Shown piece after piece: positions 9,658 to 23,722 of a stretch of DNA of 64,000 nt. Origin of the DNA: Maylandia zebra (taxonomy: Eukaryota; Chordata; Actinopteri; Cichliformes; Cichlidae); NCBI RefSeq assembly GCF_041146795.1, contig NC_135176.1:24797286-24861285 (forward strand). Reading direction: 5' to 3'. Each line of letters begins with the position of its first letter. Within the stretch, counting starts at the first letter, position 1. The position numbers and the translations under genes are program-made. The notes under the pieces were generated by a model that worked only from the letters and a program-made list of their open reading frames with translations, was not told the DNA's origin and made no database searches.

Positions 9658-12600
9658 GTGAGTAATGTAGTGACAGGCTTTAGCATTAGCATTAAATAAC
9701 AGAAGAAACAAACTCCACGTGAGGAAAGTCTGTTTTTGAACACAGCTAAGTGTGTGGGTGCACTCCCACGTGACAAGCCAAGCACCGTTCCGACGTGTAG
9801 CCTCCAAAGTATCCAGCTCGCGTCGTTCTATCACGTGAGAAACCGTACGCTGAACTCTACCAGGAAAAATGTAAATACAAACTTTAAGGCGTCCATTTAC
9901 GTTAAGGCGCAAACGATTAAAGTGTGTAACAGTTTTATGAATTGCTCTTATGCTGTTCTTTAATTCGGCGTTAGTAGTTTTTTAGATTTCTCAGTTAATT
10001 TGATCCCTTTGCTTTTTACGTTGGCATTTGGCTCATGTGCAATAGAAATGTGAGCGGGGCGAGGTTGGTATTCATATTATTGCGAAGTTGAGATTAACTG
10101 TATATTAAAAGTTAACCATCACATTTATTTATTATTTTAGCCTGTGAAATGCCTGCATTTTGTACGCTTTGTTAGGGCTTGGTTGAGACTTTTAGAGTAG
10201 GGCGGGGCTTGAGTGGAGTCCCGTCCAAATCCGTTATTTAAACCAATCAAGTTAGGTCCCTTATGCAGGTTACACCCAGGTAAGCCTGACCTGTTGTCCT
10301 GGAAAGGACGGCGTTAACGTTCATTTTTGGGTCTAGACCGCCACCTTTTGGACGCAGCGTGAATAGCAGTCAGAGAACTCCTAATACTAGACTAAGCATG
10401 TGTGTAAAGGTTGAATCAGCACTTTTCATTATAGTGCAAGAAATTTTTTTTACAAAAAACGTGATTTGTCCTTTATAATTCCAGGGCTAAAGAGTTTAAC
10501 CGTAATATGATTTTGTCCAGTCATCAGACTCACACTGGCTCTCCCCTGAAGACCGGGAGCAGCTATTGGTCGAGCTCAGGGCCACAGGCTGGATGGAGGT
10601 GGAGGACCGTGATGCCATCTTCAAAGAGCTTCACTTTAAAACCTTTAATCAGGTGTGTGTATTTATGTTAATATAGTAATTAGCTTTGTTGAAGTCTTAG
10701 ATCTAATTAGGGATCTATGACTTAGAATTTTATTTTTTTTATATTGCTGTTATTTTTTCATCACTTCCTTTGATTTGAGTTTAGACCTAATTTAGATTAT
10801 GTTTATGTAAGGCTAGCCATTCATGATCAGGTGCAGTTAGGTGTATCTAACGTCTTCTCCCCTTTCCCTGTCATGCATGTGTGCACTTTTTTCAAAATAT
10901 GCATAGGTCCTATTCTTGATTTACCACGTATAGTTGAGTTGTGGCGGACTAGTCCACAAATTGCAGGGATGGCGATTCTATCACTGTCTTCTTCTGTCCA
11001 CATTCCCTTGAGCAAAACCCTGAAACTGTAATTGCTTCCAAAGGACAGGCAGGCGCCTCTCTCTGCCACGATTAGTATGCAGTTATGCGTGCAAAAGATT
11101 GAACGACAGGCAAAAATCAGCAGCTAATTCGACATCTAGGCACCATTGCATATGGTGATTGAAACTGAAGTGTCTGTTGTCATTAAATCAAGCGCAGGAT
11201 GTAAGATGCTAAAGGTGTAATAAAAGAAAAGTGCCTCAAAATAACAGTTTTATATAAGTGCTGGGATCACAATATCAGACCACAACAGCCATGCCTGCAC
11301 AGCTGGATGGTGTGTAAATGGTGTTTCTTTGAATTTGACATAAAGGGGGGGAAAAAAGAACCATGCACATCTATTTCTGTCTTAGTGGTCTTTTTTTATT
11401 CCAGGTGGCCAGTAGAGTCTGGGATGAAGCAGTCATTTTTCCAGTTTCTGTAGCCTTGAAAATCTGTTCACCTATAGGAGGGTTGTTGCACGCTGCCAGA
11501 TGCATGCCCAAAGTGTCGATCGGAAACTCATAATTTCAGCTGTGATTCTGGTAGCATACTGAGCATAAAATTGTGATATTGAAATCAGTAGTCAGACATG
11601 TCTCCACAGGTTATAACTGTGTCAAGTTTCAGCATTTTTTCTGAAGTACTTATGAATGACCTAAGACACCAAATGTGCAGGATAATAACATCTAGGGCTT
11701 GGTATTGTTTAAAAACAATACTGTGATTAGCGTTCTTCGTGTCAGTGTCATCAATGAACTATTGTTTGGTTGTTATGCAATATCTCTGACTTGGTTTACG
11801 TGACACTGAATTATAGAAATTTTGTGGTTCAAGAAAAGACATGAAGTTGCAGGAAAAAGTTAGTGATTTAAATAATATTACGTCCCCGGCCTGGGGTAAC
11901 CTGGATGTAACATGAGGTGCAGCTACCCACACCAACCACACCGAAGAAAAGGCCAGAAACAAACAAAAGACAAATCTCCAACTTAAACTCATAACCAATA
12001 AACAAGACAAAAATGGTTCAACAAAAAAGTTTTCTTACTCCTGCTACTGCTGCAGTGCTCAATATATATACAGTGTAATAGTCAAAATTATTTACAAATC
12101 TATTTATGAACAAACTGGTTTGTAGCTTGCAGTAATACAAAGCACACTGCTCAGTCCATTCTACTCACTAACAGACATTCAGATCAGATTCCTCATACTT
12201 AGCAAGTATATTTAAAAAAAAATGTATCTAAATTAAAACACTTTTCCCTCCAATTATATTGTGGTTTCGCGCCTTATACTCTGCTTTTTCGTTTTCTCAA
12301 CAAAAACTACAATTTTAAATAGAAGCAGTGCCCGTGTTCTTATAATTCCACCAAACTTGCCAAACAGTGCGTCTGTGTTTAATATTTACTGAAAAAGGGA
12401 AGCTGAAGAAAACCCTTGCCTTAAAAACTATTATGATTCCCATTGGGGAATATTATTCAAAGAATAACTAAAACAGACCATGAATCCAAACAAGCCCTGA
12501 ATGCCAGATTGTTACTTTAGTCTAGAGACACTTTGAGGCAGTGCTCAGGACGTTCAGTGACACCAGGATAGTTTAATTGCACATGTTGCAGAGGTCTGTT

Positions 12601-14719
12601 CTTTATATAATTTGTGCCACTATCCATAAAAACCAGCATCCATCCTTTGAATATTTATCACGAAGTGTTTAAATTTTAAGTGCTTCTAAAGACACACAAG
12701 GACACAGTGCAAGGATACTTTGGGATGCTAATCAGAGTCAACAGTAAAGTATGGTAATATTTGAGTAGGGCGAATATGCCGGGCGGCGGTGTAATCCTTT
12801 ATTTATCCAGATAAAAGTATCATTAAGATACCCAACCATGAGGGCATCTGAAGTTACACCAAATACAATGCATAACAATATAATGCATAAAGAAACAAAT
12901 ACACCTAGTATTCCATACAGACAAGTGAACCTGATCATGTGAACCATGTGCAATAACAGGATGGCGGTTAGCACTGTTGCCTCACAGTAAGAAGGTCTGG
13001 GTTCAAATCCAGCTTGGTCTCTTACTGTTTGCATTTCGCATTCTCTCCTCATGTCTGTCTGCATGGGTTGTCTCTGGGAAATTCCTGCTTCCTCCCACAG
13101 TCCAAAGACATGCATGGGGTTAGGTCAACTGGTGTTTCTTACTAAAATGACTCTAGGTGTATAAGTGGGCATGACAGCCTGAGACGCTGAATTGGATAAG
13201 TGGAAGAAAATGGATGGATGGAAAAATATGCAGGTACTGTATGAGGTACTTAGATGAAATGGACAGGTGCACATTGGTGGTACAGTTTAGCTCTGAATTT
13301 TCAGGATTGCACTGAAAGTAAGTGTTTCATTTAAAATGAATTATGGCAATTTATCAGAAGGTTATTTATAATATTTATATAGTTATTTATAATATTGGTG
13401 ACTGTGTCTACTGTAACACAGTTCCTGAGAGCTGCCTGGCAGCTGAAACTAGTTCTCTTGCTTCCTGGGGTAAAACAAACATTAAATATTCTTTTCAAAA
13501 GTTTTTTGGCACGTCTTGTAAGCAGCTGCTCCGTTCGCTCACTCTGTGCGGGGCGAAGTAAACTGCAGCATCTCAAGGCCACTTAGCGGACTTCCTCTAA
13601 TCCCATCGTTAGTTGTTTTAGTCCCTAAAATAGTCTGTTTTTACACTTCCCCATGTTTGAAGTCGGAGGGTGAGCGCTGACCTCCCCCATCTACTCCTCC
13701 TGGCTCTAAAGCCTCTCCTCTTACCCCGACACGTCAGGCTGCATTACTCTGAGACTCGCCAGGAGGCCAGTTGGCAGCAATTAGGGTTTTGATCAGAATG
13801 ATTTCTTTCACAAACAATCAAATTGGTTAAAATGTTTCATCTGGTTCACAAACCACTAACAACCCCATCATTCCTTCTGCTGTGCATCGCTTTCTCTCTT
13901 CTTTTTCTCTTCTTCTTTTTCTCTTCTTTTTTTTTTTTTAAATTCTTACTTGTTGCCACCCTCCTTTCCCCTGTCTCTGCCTTTCAGTCTTTGTCCGTCT
14001 CTCATTCCCATTCTGTGCCCCATGTTATTGGGGGAATGAGCTCATGTTGTTCCAATTTTACATGCTGGCAGCTCGCTCTGTCTGTCTGTCTCTCTATCCT
14101 TCTTTTTCACCCTCTTTTATTCTCTCCAGACACCACTCAAACTCTCTGATGCATTTTCACAAACTCTCCAGCTCGTTTTTCATGGCTGCTCTTAAAGGGC
14201 TTTTACCGAAGGGGAATGGAGATGAGGAGCGACATGCTGGCTGATTTCCATTCGCCACTTATCTCCAAGTGATGGGCTTGAGGAAATCAGATCCCCAAGA
14301 GTTTATAATGAGAATAACAAATCCCCTTCCTGTGTATCAAAACACTTCCTCTCCTGATCTCTAGGGGGCGGTAGAGCCATACTCATGCATTGAAGTGAGT
14401 ACAGCAAGTTGAGCGAATTCATGAGATGCTCAAGAGCTGGAAATGAATTTAAAGGAAACATGGCAGCTGGGATTGCTTCTTTGAGTTTATTTTTCTTTGA
14501 TTACAGCAAGTGGAAAGTGTTATGATGCCTTTATAAATGGCTCAGGAGTTTAGCTGCGGCGTGTGGGTATACAGTGTGATGTTTGTGGCATTAGTCGGAG
14601 GAGTAACTGTGAGTTATTTTTCCTGTCAAGTCCAGTCTGTTTAATGTGCTTTGAGAGGTGAAATCCTCTTTCTGGAGTCGCTTTGGTCAGTGGGAGTTAT
14701 TGCAATCACATATAGACGT

Positions 14720-14763
<44 letters not shown>

Positions 14764-17700
14764 AATACTGTAAATCTGGGCTGGAATTGAACATGTTCTA
14801 AGTTGTGGTCGCTGATATTGTTTACACATCAAGCTTTATGTTATGTATGTTTACAGATTACCATCTGCTATACATTTCGGTGGATGAAGTGGAAACTTTC
14901 ATGCGACACAAGTGAAACGGGTAGCTTTCGGGTGCAGCTTGTATAAGAGAGGGTGAGCTGTGCATGCTCAACTGTTGTGTTGTGTTAGCTGAGGTTGACA
15001 TCGATGGCATTCCTCCTTCTCCCACAAATATTCAGTCAAGCAGCCCTGGGAAAAAAAAATCACTCAAAAGCTACATGTAGGATAGAGGGGAAAAATGGCC
15101 GGTTATTATCTTCAGTCTTTCTTGTAAAGTAAACAAGGGCAGTCTTAACCTAAGGAGGGAAATTTTTAATGGTTAAATATCTGCATCCATAGCATGCTCC
15201 ACTGTTTTTATTAGAGGGATTAAAAAGCAAATGGGTATGAGCACCAGTGAAGAGGTTATTAAATTTATCAGTGATAGTATTGTTGGCAATTAATGTTATT
15301 TTTGGACAATTTTCAATCGTTTTGAAGTTTTCATTCATAAATTATTTTAAAAATAAAAGTATTTATTTTTCATTTATTTAAACAGGTAATCCCATCAGAG
15401 ATTGAATGTCTCATTTACAAGAGAGACCTGTTTCAGACGAGCATAATAAAATTACAACAGTTAAATAGAAACAGTAAAATAGTAAAATATTGCTCAATGT
15501 TTACGCATCTGGTTCATTTCTGTTTTCCACACAAAACATTGCCTTGAATGTTCATTTTAATTGTGCAACATGTTTGTTTGTAATTGTGCAATCATTGATG
15601 ATTCGGGTCAATTTATTTTATTTATATGGCTCCAAATCATCATCATCATCTTTATTTATAAAGCACTTTAAAACAACCACAGCCGACACAAAGTGCTGTA
15701 CATTTGAACTAAATAATAAAAATACATAATAAATAAAAAAATAAAAACCAAATGAAAGAAAAAGTAAAACCATTAATTAGTTTTTCTTGTAATTGAATAA
15801 ATAATTAAGTCACAACAATAGTATTATTAAAACATTTCAATTCAAAGACCTACGATGATATTATTAGATGAAACGAAAACATATAGCAAATATACACATT
15901 AAGATAAAGCATTTAAAAGTATTTCCTATCACGTGCTGTATTAAAATATATATGGATTCTGACAGTTTTAGTTAATAGTAAAAGTTAGTAGTAAAATTTA
16001 TTTAATTGCTGTATGTTTAACTATTTTAAAGGGATTACATATTTACATTATTCACTCACTGCTATCTTGTTCTTATAGACCCCCCCCCCCCTCCCCCCCA
16101 TATTGGGATATAATACAAACATATTTCACTGGCTAGCTTAAAGTATAAACACTGCATCCACTCCTGCGTCCATCGGTTGCTGATAGTACGCTTATTTTTT
16201 CACATTTCACTTCAGCCTAGAAATGAAAAAGTAATCCTATCTTGAACACATAACATTAGTGGAACTGTAAATGTAAAAGTATAATTTTACTCAAATGCAT
16301 CAGTAATTACCTGGATTTCATCCCATACATTATTTTTAAAATAATTTTGAAAGGCTGAAAAGACTCCCCTCCTACTCTTGTAACTCTTTTCCTCGGAAAC
16401 GACTTCAAGCTGCTGTGGAAAATATTTTAAAATTAATTTATTGTTATTTTGAAAAATAGTCACTTCAAATAAAAAAATAAATAAAATAAATTCCGAACAT
16501 TTTAGTTTTATTTGTGTGAATTTTTTTTTAAGTGTCTGCCATACACAAACAACCTCCCAAGGTTGCCGCAAACAATAACTACATCACAAGCTCTGGGAAA
16601 AAACTTCTGGACTTAACTTCCAATCTCGAGTCTGAGGTAGCGACTCTGATTTTTACTGAAGAGTGCAATACTGTGTTCAGACAGCTGCCTCTGCTCCTGC
16701 TCTGCTCTTGGAGGCTGATCCCCCCCTCCCCCATCCCTTTTTTATATTCAGTCAGAGGCTCCCTCTCCTCCAAATCTCCTTCAAGCCTCTGCCTCTCGTT
16801 ATGGGACTTGGTCTACTTGTGTTGAATAAGTTGTCCTACAACTAAAACTGAGCCCCTGGGTAAACCAAACTCCCAAAGCCATCCTCCTCCAGCTTCACAC
16901 ACACACGCACATGTTTTCGCATACAGGTTAGACTGATGAATTCATTTGCTCATGCTCCATACCAAACAAGCAGGGCCTCTTCTCCCAGGCAAATAGTTGA
17001 GCAATCAGATTGGACAGTCTGTTGGGTTGATTTGTCAATTTCCCAGTCAGTCAATATCAATCAGTGAATTTATTTCTTTTTGAAATGAACGTTAATTCCT
17101 TTCGTCATGTGTGCTGTATTTATGTAGCACTTTGAGTCTTACTGACCACTTTACACTGCAAGCCACATCCATTCATACAGCCCTTAATGTTTTTATAACC
17201 TCAGCGTCTTCCTGTTACAGATAATATATTGTGGGCAGTTATGACGCTTTGGTGTCTTGCCCAAGGACATTTAAACTGGCGGATCGGTTGGACAGCGAAT
17301 CAAATCACTGACCTGCCAGTCGACCTTCTAGACCTTCCAGATACCAAAAGATAATCAGTTTCCACTTCAGTCGTTACATCCAAGAAGCTGGAACTAGTGA
17401 ATGGTTGGTTTCCTTGATACATGACTTTGGTGATCTATTATTTCAGCCACCTTTAAGTGGACTCGGGAGTATCCCACATTTCTTGACTATTGTTTGGACG
17501 CGATGATTCAGGGATTTGCCACCCTTCAAAGAGTTTAGGCAGTGTTTTACATTCCACCGGATGGGGAGAAAAAAGGAAAGCTAACAAGAAAATGTTATAA
17601 TTTGTTCAAATGTTTAGAGGTATGCACACAGATTTGCATATACAACTCCTACACTTGTCCTCAGACGAGCAAGAAGCCAATTAATCGGCTCAGCGGTGTT

Positions 17701-20700
17701 CAGTTCCCACCTTCAATCTCCAAAGTGAAACTTTCCCTGGGAACCAGAGGCATCCTGCGTTCATCCCATCCTGTGAGAATAGCTGGAGGGAAGCCACAAG
17801 GTGTGGCACCCAAGCGGAGGTGGTTAGATAATCTGGCTATCAGACCTTGGGTAAAGTAAGATGGCCCTGACGTCTGCCGTCTGTTGACAAGCCCAATGCC
17901 TTTTTGAGCCCTCGCTACTAACCCCCGCAGTTAATGAGGGGTTTGCATAAGTTGGCCTTAACACCATACCTGAGCGTTACGTGACACTCGTTACAAAAAG
18001 GAGCTGAGTTGTGTGTGAAGAGTTGTAACACATGATATTAGTCACTAAATGAGCGTCAACACTGGCAGAGAGTCAAACTGAAACCCTGCTCTGCTTTTCT
18101 CAACTTTAAGAATCTTAATTTGAGAAGATTAATACCGCTGATGTTACACTTGCCCAGCAGAGCTCTCTCTCTCTCTCTCTGACTACATGAAAGAACTTCA
18201 CAGCTGGCAGCTTTGCTTCATAATTACTTGATATTTTGCTTTAAGTTACATGTCAACTCAGCGGGCAGCCCACGTCTGGCCAGCTGGAAGCTCGTGAAGA
18301 GCTGTTTGGGGAAAGAAGAGAAATGAGGTGTGGTCATCATCATTATCATCACCACCACAACCACCGCCATCGAAATCACAGCTTTCTTCGCTTGCAGAGG
18401 AGCGAAGGTTTTCCAGGGGGCTAACGCTGACGCGGGTGATGATGGGGCTAGCGAAGTAATCATCGGGTAGTCACGGCGGTGTGTAATGGAGGAGAGCGGC
18501 TCGTCTTCCTGTGCGTGCGTGTCGGCGAATACTCGCGCATATGCCGAGGAGGCTTGTGTGTGTACATTTGTGCATGCACCAGTGTGAAAGTGTGTGTCTG
18601 TCAGAGGCTAGTAAGGGTGGGCACAATCTGCATGCACTTAGTCCTGGCAAAGCAGTGCAGGCGTTTCTAAGCCCTTGGACCGCGGGGTGGTGGAAAGCCG
18701 ATCTGTAAATAACAGACACATGTGTTTGAAACTGAGTCCTGTATTCCAGCCCAGAGCCGCAATGAGAGGGAAAACACCACTCCGCTCCGACGTCAAATTG
18801 TCTCATCCAGTGTTGTATGACAATCATGCTGTAATAGCACCAAAATGGCTCCTCAAAAGAGTGTGTATGTGTGTGTGTGTGGAGGGGAGAGGGGCATAGT
18901 GGCGGTCTGCTGTCGGGTGTTTCTGATTATTTGAGATGGGGGCCTGCATAATGTCACGTCAAATTATGTGACTCTGACAGCTACAGCTTGTTGGGCCAGT
19001 TGGAGAGAACTGCTGGCTGGCTGGCTGAGAGGATGGATAGCCGACTAGCTGGCTGACCTGTTGGCTCGAGAAGTGTGGCCCGTACAATACAAATGGGATA
19101 AACAAAGCACTTTGAGAGGCCAAGCCCTTGACCTCTGCTGAAACGAGACCTCATCTGGGAGTTGAGGATTGGTTTTAATTTCTGTTTGGCCCAAGTGGAG
19201 GGTGTTGAGATGACCTACAGATGACGGACAGGCACAGCACTGTCACTTTGCCTGTATTGTTTCCTCATGCTCTGTTTACTGCCCCCAAGGGAGCACTGTC
19301 TGTTGAGAAAAGGCTGATGTAGGGCAGGATTTATTTTCTGGATTCACTATTTCAGGTTATTTTGACATTCAACTCCAATTCATTTGTAGCGAGAGATTAC
19401 TGCTTTTATTTAATTTTTTTTCTTGTTTCTCTCCATTTTTGTTTCTTTTATCAGGCTTCATGATACTTAACAGTCATCTTATGTTTCCCATTCCCTCCAA
19501 ATGCTCTTTGGTTCATTTGCACATCACTGACAGCTGAATGGGGACGGGAAATGTCTTGGAAAGTGTGACAATACTTATGATAAAAGCAGTGCAGCTTCCA
19601 TGTTATACAGCACTTTTCAAGCTTGGGTTATCAATATAAACTAGTCCGGTTTAGTGCAGTTTCAGTTGAATGAATTAGGGGTAAACAAAATGGATGGATG
19701 GTTAGATAATTCAAAATACATTGTTCTTGATCATTGGCAAACGTCATGATACTGTTTAGCTGTTGCAGGATTAAAGTTATGAAATCTGCATTTACATTTG
19801 ATGATTAAAATCCTTGAATTTACTAAACAAGAAAAAATAAATACTTGCAGAGGGATTCATTCCTATTGTTTATAATCATTTTAGGCTGTTGGAAACAATG
19901 CTAACATGACAAACCTTTCTTTTTAAGAAGTTGCTTAATTGCATGTTCACCAGTGAAACCATTTGTCATGCTTTTAATTTTTGTTAGCTTGTCACATTTT
20001 TACACATTTGCAAATAAATTGATCGTTTCTATGTATTTTATGTAAGTCTTCAGTGAAAATAAGACTGCTAATATTTGTGGTTAGCAATAACTTTAGCATA
20101 GGATTGATGAAGCGCAGGCGGCGAGCATGATCAGTAAACGCACACCTACATGTCGTAGCTGTCTGCCGCCAAATGGGGACGGTGTCAAAGATATGTGGAA
20201 CAGCTGGAAATGTAAGCTACTCGTGTTTGTGTTTGTCCTGCTGTTGATCCTTTAGCTTAGCCCCTGCTATAGAGAAGACGGAAGTCACACAAAGAACTCG
20301 TTGTTTTATTTTTTCTCTTCTCGGTGAACTCTGTTCTGAGTAGTGTCCTGTTGGACACTGCGGTGTTGTGTAGTTTTAGTGAAAAGCTGCCTGAAGGCAC
20401 TAGAGGACATTGTAGTTTTATGTACAAGTTGTGGCAGTGCACAGGGAGAAGAGGAAGAAAGATGAGCTGAAGCTTCTCCAGCTTGTATTTTTTTGCTTTT
20501 ATTTAAAAGCGTAGGATGCTATACATGCATGCTTGTCTCTTTACGGTACCAGCATGGTACTGGGCTGGTAGCCTATAGGTGCTCCAAAAAGCTTTACAGA
20601 TCCATGTGTATATGTTTGTAGCTGTGTACTGTCATTTGGCCTGTTGTTGTTCATGTTTGTGCTGTTGTTGGGCTTTTAGCTTAGCACCTACTGCAGAGAA

Positions 20701-20798
20701 GACAGAAGTCATTTTAGACAACAAAACTTCTTTTTATTGGAGTGAAATTGAGTGTTAAAAAAGTTCATTGCCCATGCCAGTCATTGATTCTGCTTCTC

Positions 20799-20852
<54 letters not shown>

Positions 20853-23687
20853 TGAATTATTTTGGTGTTTCTGTTGAAGCTAGCTTTTTCGCCAACTAAG
20901 ACAGCATTGTTGAGTTTTTAGAGTGTACATCAGTGTGTTCTTTCAGCCTTGCTATTGAGTGTATGCATAGCAAAGTGCTATGCTAATGGGCACAAACATT
21001 CATGAGCACAGTTTTAAAAGCTGTGTAGACTGAATTTCTGTCATCTTTCTCTCTTTGAAACAAAAAGGTACTCAAGCTGAAAAACCCACTTGTGTACAGT
21101 ATAAGCTAGTTCCTACCATAAAGGATTTACGTAGCCACTGTAATGTACATATTGTTACTATACACTGTGTTTCCATCAGTTTTCTAATGCCACACATTTC
21201 CACTCTTGAATGAGAGTGTCAGCTAACACTAGCAAATTTGGTTACCATTCTTAAGTTGTATTTTTGTAAGTAACAAATTGAAATCTGCCAGTTATTGTGA
21301 AGTAGCTAAATAGCAAAATACCAGAACTTCATTTAGCAAAACTCAAGTAGAAACCATTTTTTGTCAAATAAATGCATTAAAACTGCTTTATGAGGTCCCT
21401 ACAACACAAATGCAGTGGAGCAGACCAAAGGTGAGGTGTGACAGCAGTTGTCTGTGTTAAAGTGGCCACACCCCCAAATCTAGTTTCCAGATAGATGAGT
21501 TAGAGAAACTGTCTATAGAGCCCTAAACACTTTCTATACTAGGCTGTGAATGTCTACTCTTAAATTCTGCTGTAAAATTGGGCACTTTAACATTGGATTG
21601 TATGGGGATCAATTCACTTTTGGAGCAAGCCTCTAGTGGACACCAGAGGAACTGCAGTATTTGGCACTTTGCATGGTCTCAGCCAACATCTTGTGTAGTG
21701 GAAACCCTAATACCAATGATGGTGTCAAAAAAGAAGGAAAAAAATGTTAGCCTGAAGAATGAGTTATAAACATTCATAGACCATGTTTAATCAGTCGGAA
21801 GTATCTTAAAATACCACGAGATGACTTTTTTGTTCTATAACAAGGGACAGATTAGGAAGGGAGTTTCTGAAAAAGCACAGTGTTTTGAACTGGGACATTG
21901 TACAGGAACCAAAAGTGTTAACACAGAATCCTTTTACCTGTCACTTAATGTTCCTCAGTGGTATATTAACCTGAAGTCAGCCCTTAGAGGGAGAAGACAT
22001 GTTTGGACAACACCTGACATGACAGGCTGCTTAGCAATCTCCATTAAAGCCAATGAAAACTGAGAAAAAGCAGACCGCCCGGCTCTCTAAATTGGTGCCA
22101 GTGAGGTCAAGTTGCAGGAATATGTCAATTACTTAAATTGATCGGGAGACGGTTTCCTTGATAACCAATTTGATCAAGCTCCTGATCGTGTTACATGCAT
22201 AGCACTACACGTGAATTGAGCAGGCTGTCTCAGAAATTGGTTACAACACACTAAAAAGGCTAAACGCAATTTCCTCTTTGAGGCTAATTCTGTTTCGTCA
22301 TGTCAGGTGGTGGATGGGGCCACAGCCATAGCATGTAAACAATGGCATTTCAGTTGATTTAATTAGGCAGAGAGGAAGCATTTAGGGGCTTAATTGAGAT
22401 TGCAGTGGGAAATTGCTCTGAAATAGGTCTACCTGATTCTTTTTTTCTTCTTTTTTTCCCCTCTCCTCACAGAGAGCATGACGAGGGATTTCACTCTCCT
22501 CTTTGTAGATAATTAGAATAACCGTAATCACTCCCTGGATGGCCTGTGATTGGAGCGAGTCACATGCCAAACTTATGAAGAGTGTGTATGTTTCTCGGTG
22601 TGTGCATGCATGCTCTAAAGTCCTTTTGTGGTTGTGGAAATTGAACACATGCATCCAAGAGGACCTTCTATATTCAGAAATCCGTCTTGTACTTCTCCCC
22701 GCCTCAGATGGCAGTATTGCACTTTATTAAGCTTTGGATTGACATTATTTTATTTATATAGTATTAAACTTTTTTATTCTGTCCTAACATGGTTCTCTAT
22801 TAACATTGTGTTTTAATTGTTGTACCACATTTTGTGACCTTTATGTCAGTGAATGTGCTATATAAATAAACGTTACTTACTTTATTTATTATTTATGAAA
22901 CTTCACATTTAACTTATTTCAAATTTGATGACAGAGCCCTTTAAACAGGCCCGCTATATTTTCTAATCAATAGTTCTGTTGAAGTGTTACAATTTTGCAA
23001 GATTACTTACAGAATGATTTGTTTTCACTAATTATGTGTATACTGTTAACATTTATTTATTTTAATTTAGATTTTGACCATTAAAAATGCAGGAGTCCTT
23101 TTCTGTTTGTTATTCTGATGACTTTGCTTTTAGCAGAATTTGTACATCTGAACATTTGATCATCTTTTTGTATTTTTTCCATTTATTTATTTATTTATAA
23201 AAAAGTGGATCAAATTTAATGCAGTGTATTAATCACTTTGTGCTTAAAAACATGCATTTTGAAGCATGCTCGCAATAAATTCAGCCATCATTTTATTTTC
23301 CCCCTAACAGGCGTTTGGCTTCATGTCACGGGTGGCTCTGCAGGCAGAGAAGATGAACCATCACCCAGAATGGTTCAATGTTTATAATAAGGTAACAGGG
23401 ACTGGAGATTCATTTACAGTGCTGTGTTTATTTACTGTCAATTAGAGTAAGTGCATCTTGCAAAGTCAATAGTGGTTTGTTTGATTTGTTGCCATATTTA
23501 CAGTTTTGTGGTTTGTTAATAACAAATTAGACACACTGCAACTGATCTTGTATAAAGCCTGATTTATTTATTTATTTATTTATTTATTTATGTCAAACGG
23601 TTATCACTGGCCCATAGCCAGGCTTTCACACACTCCTTATGCAAAAAGAAAAAGGAAGAGAAAATCAGGTTCACACTTTACTCCCAT

Positions 23688-23722
<35 letters not shown>

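Larger units (their letters stand above)
10653..23310 (+). other. pcbd2: pcbd2 intron 2, 12.7 kb
   Basis: No internal gene seen. It contains a tRNA-like teleost repeat (12945-13235), several other repeat fragments (15.4-15.7, 17.1-17.3, 21.4-21.7 kb), TG microsatellites and a local duplication near 20.2/20.7 kb. Stretches at about 13.5-13.8, 14.15-14.35, 18.3-18.9 and 22.0-22.45 kb look like complex, low-repeat sequence and may be regulatory. Confidence 0.8.

Noticed and set aside
22722-22885. Possible retroelement tail ending GTGCTATATAAATAAACG
   Set aside because: The tail word is common in fish repeats, but the preceding sequence gave no clear family match.
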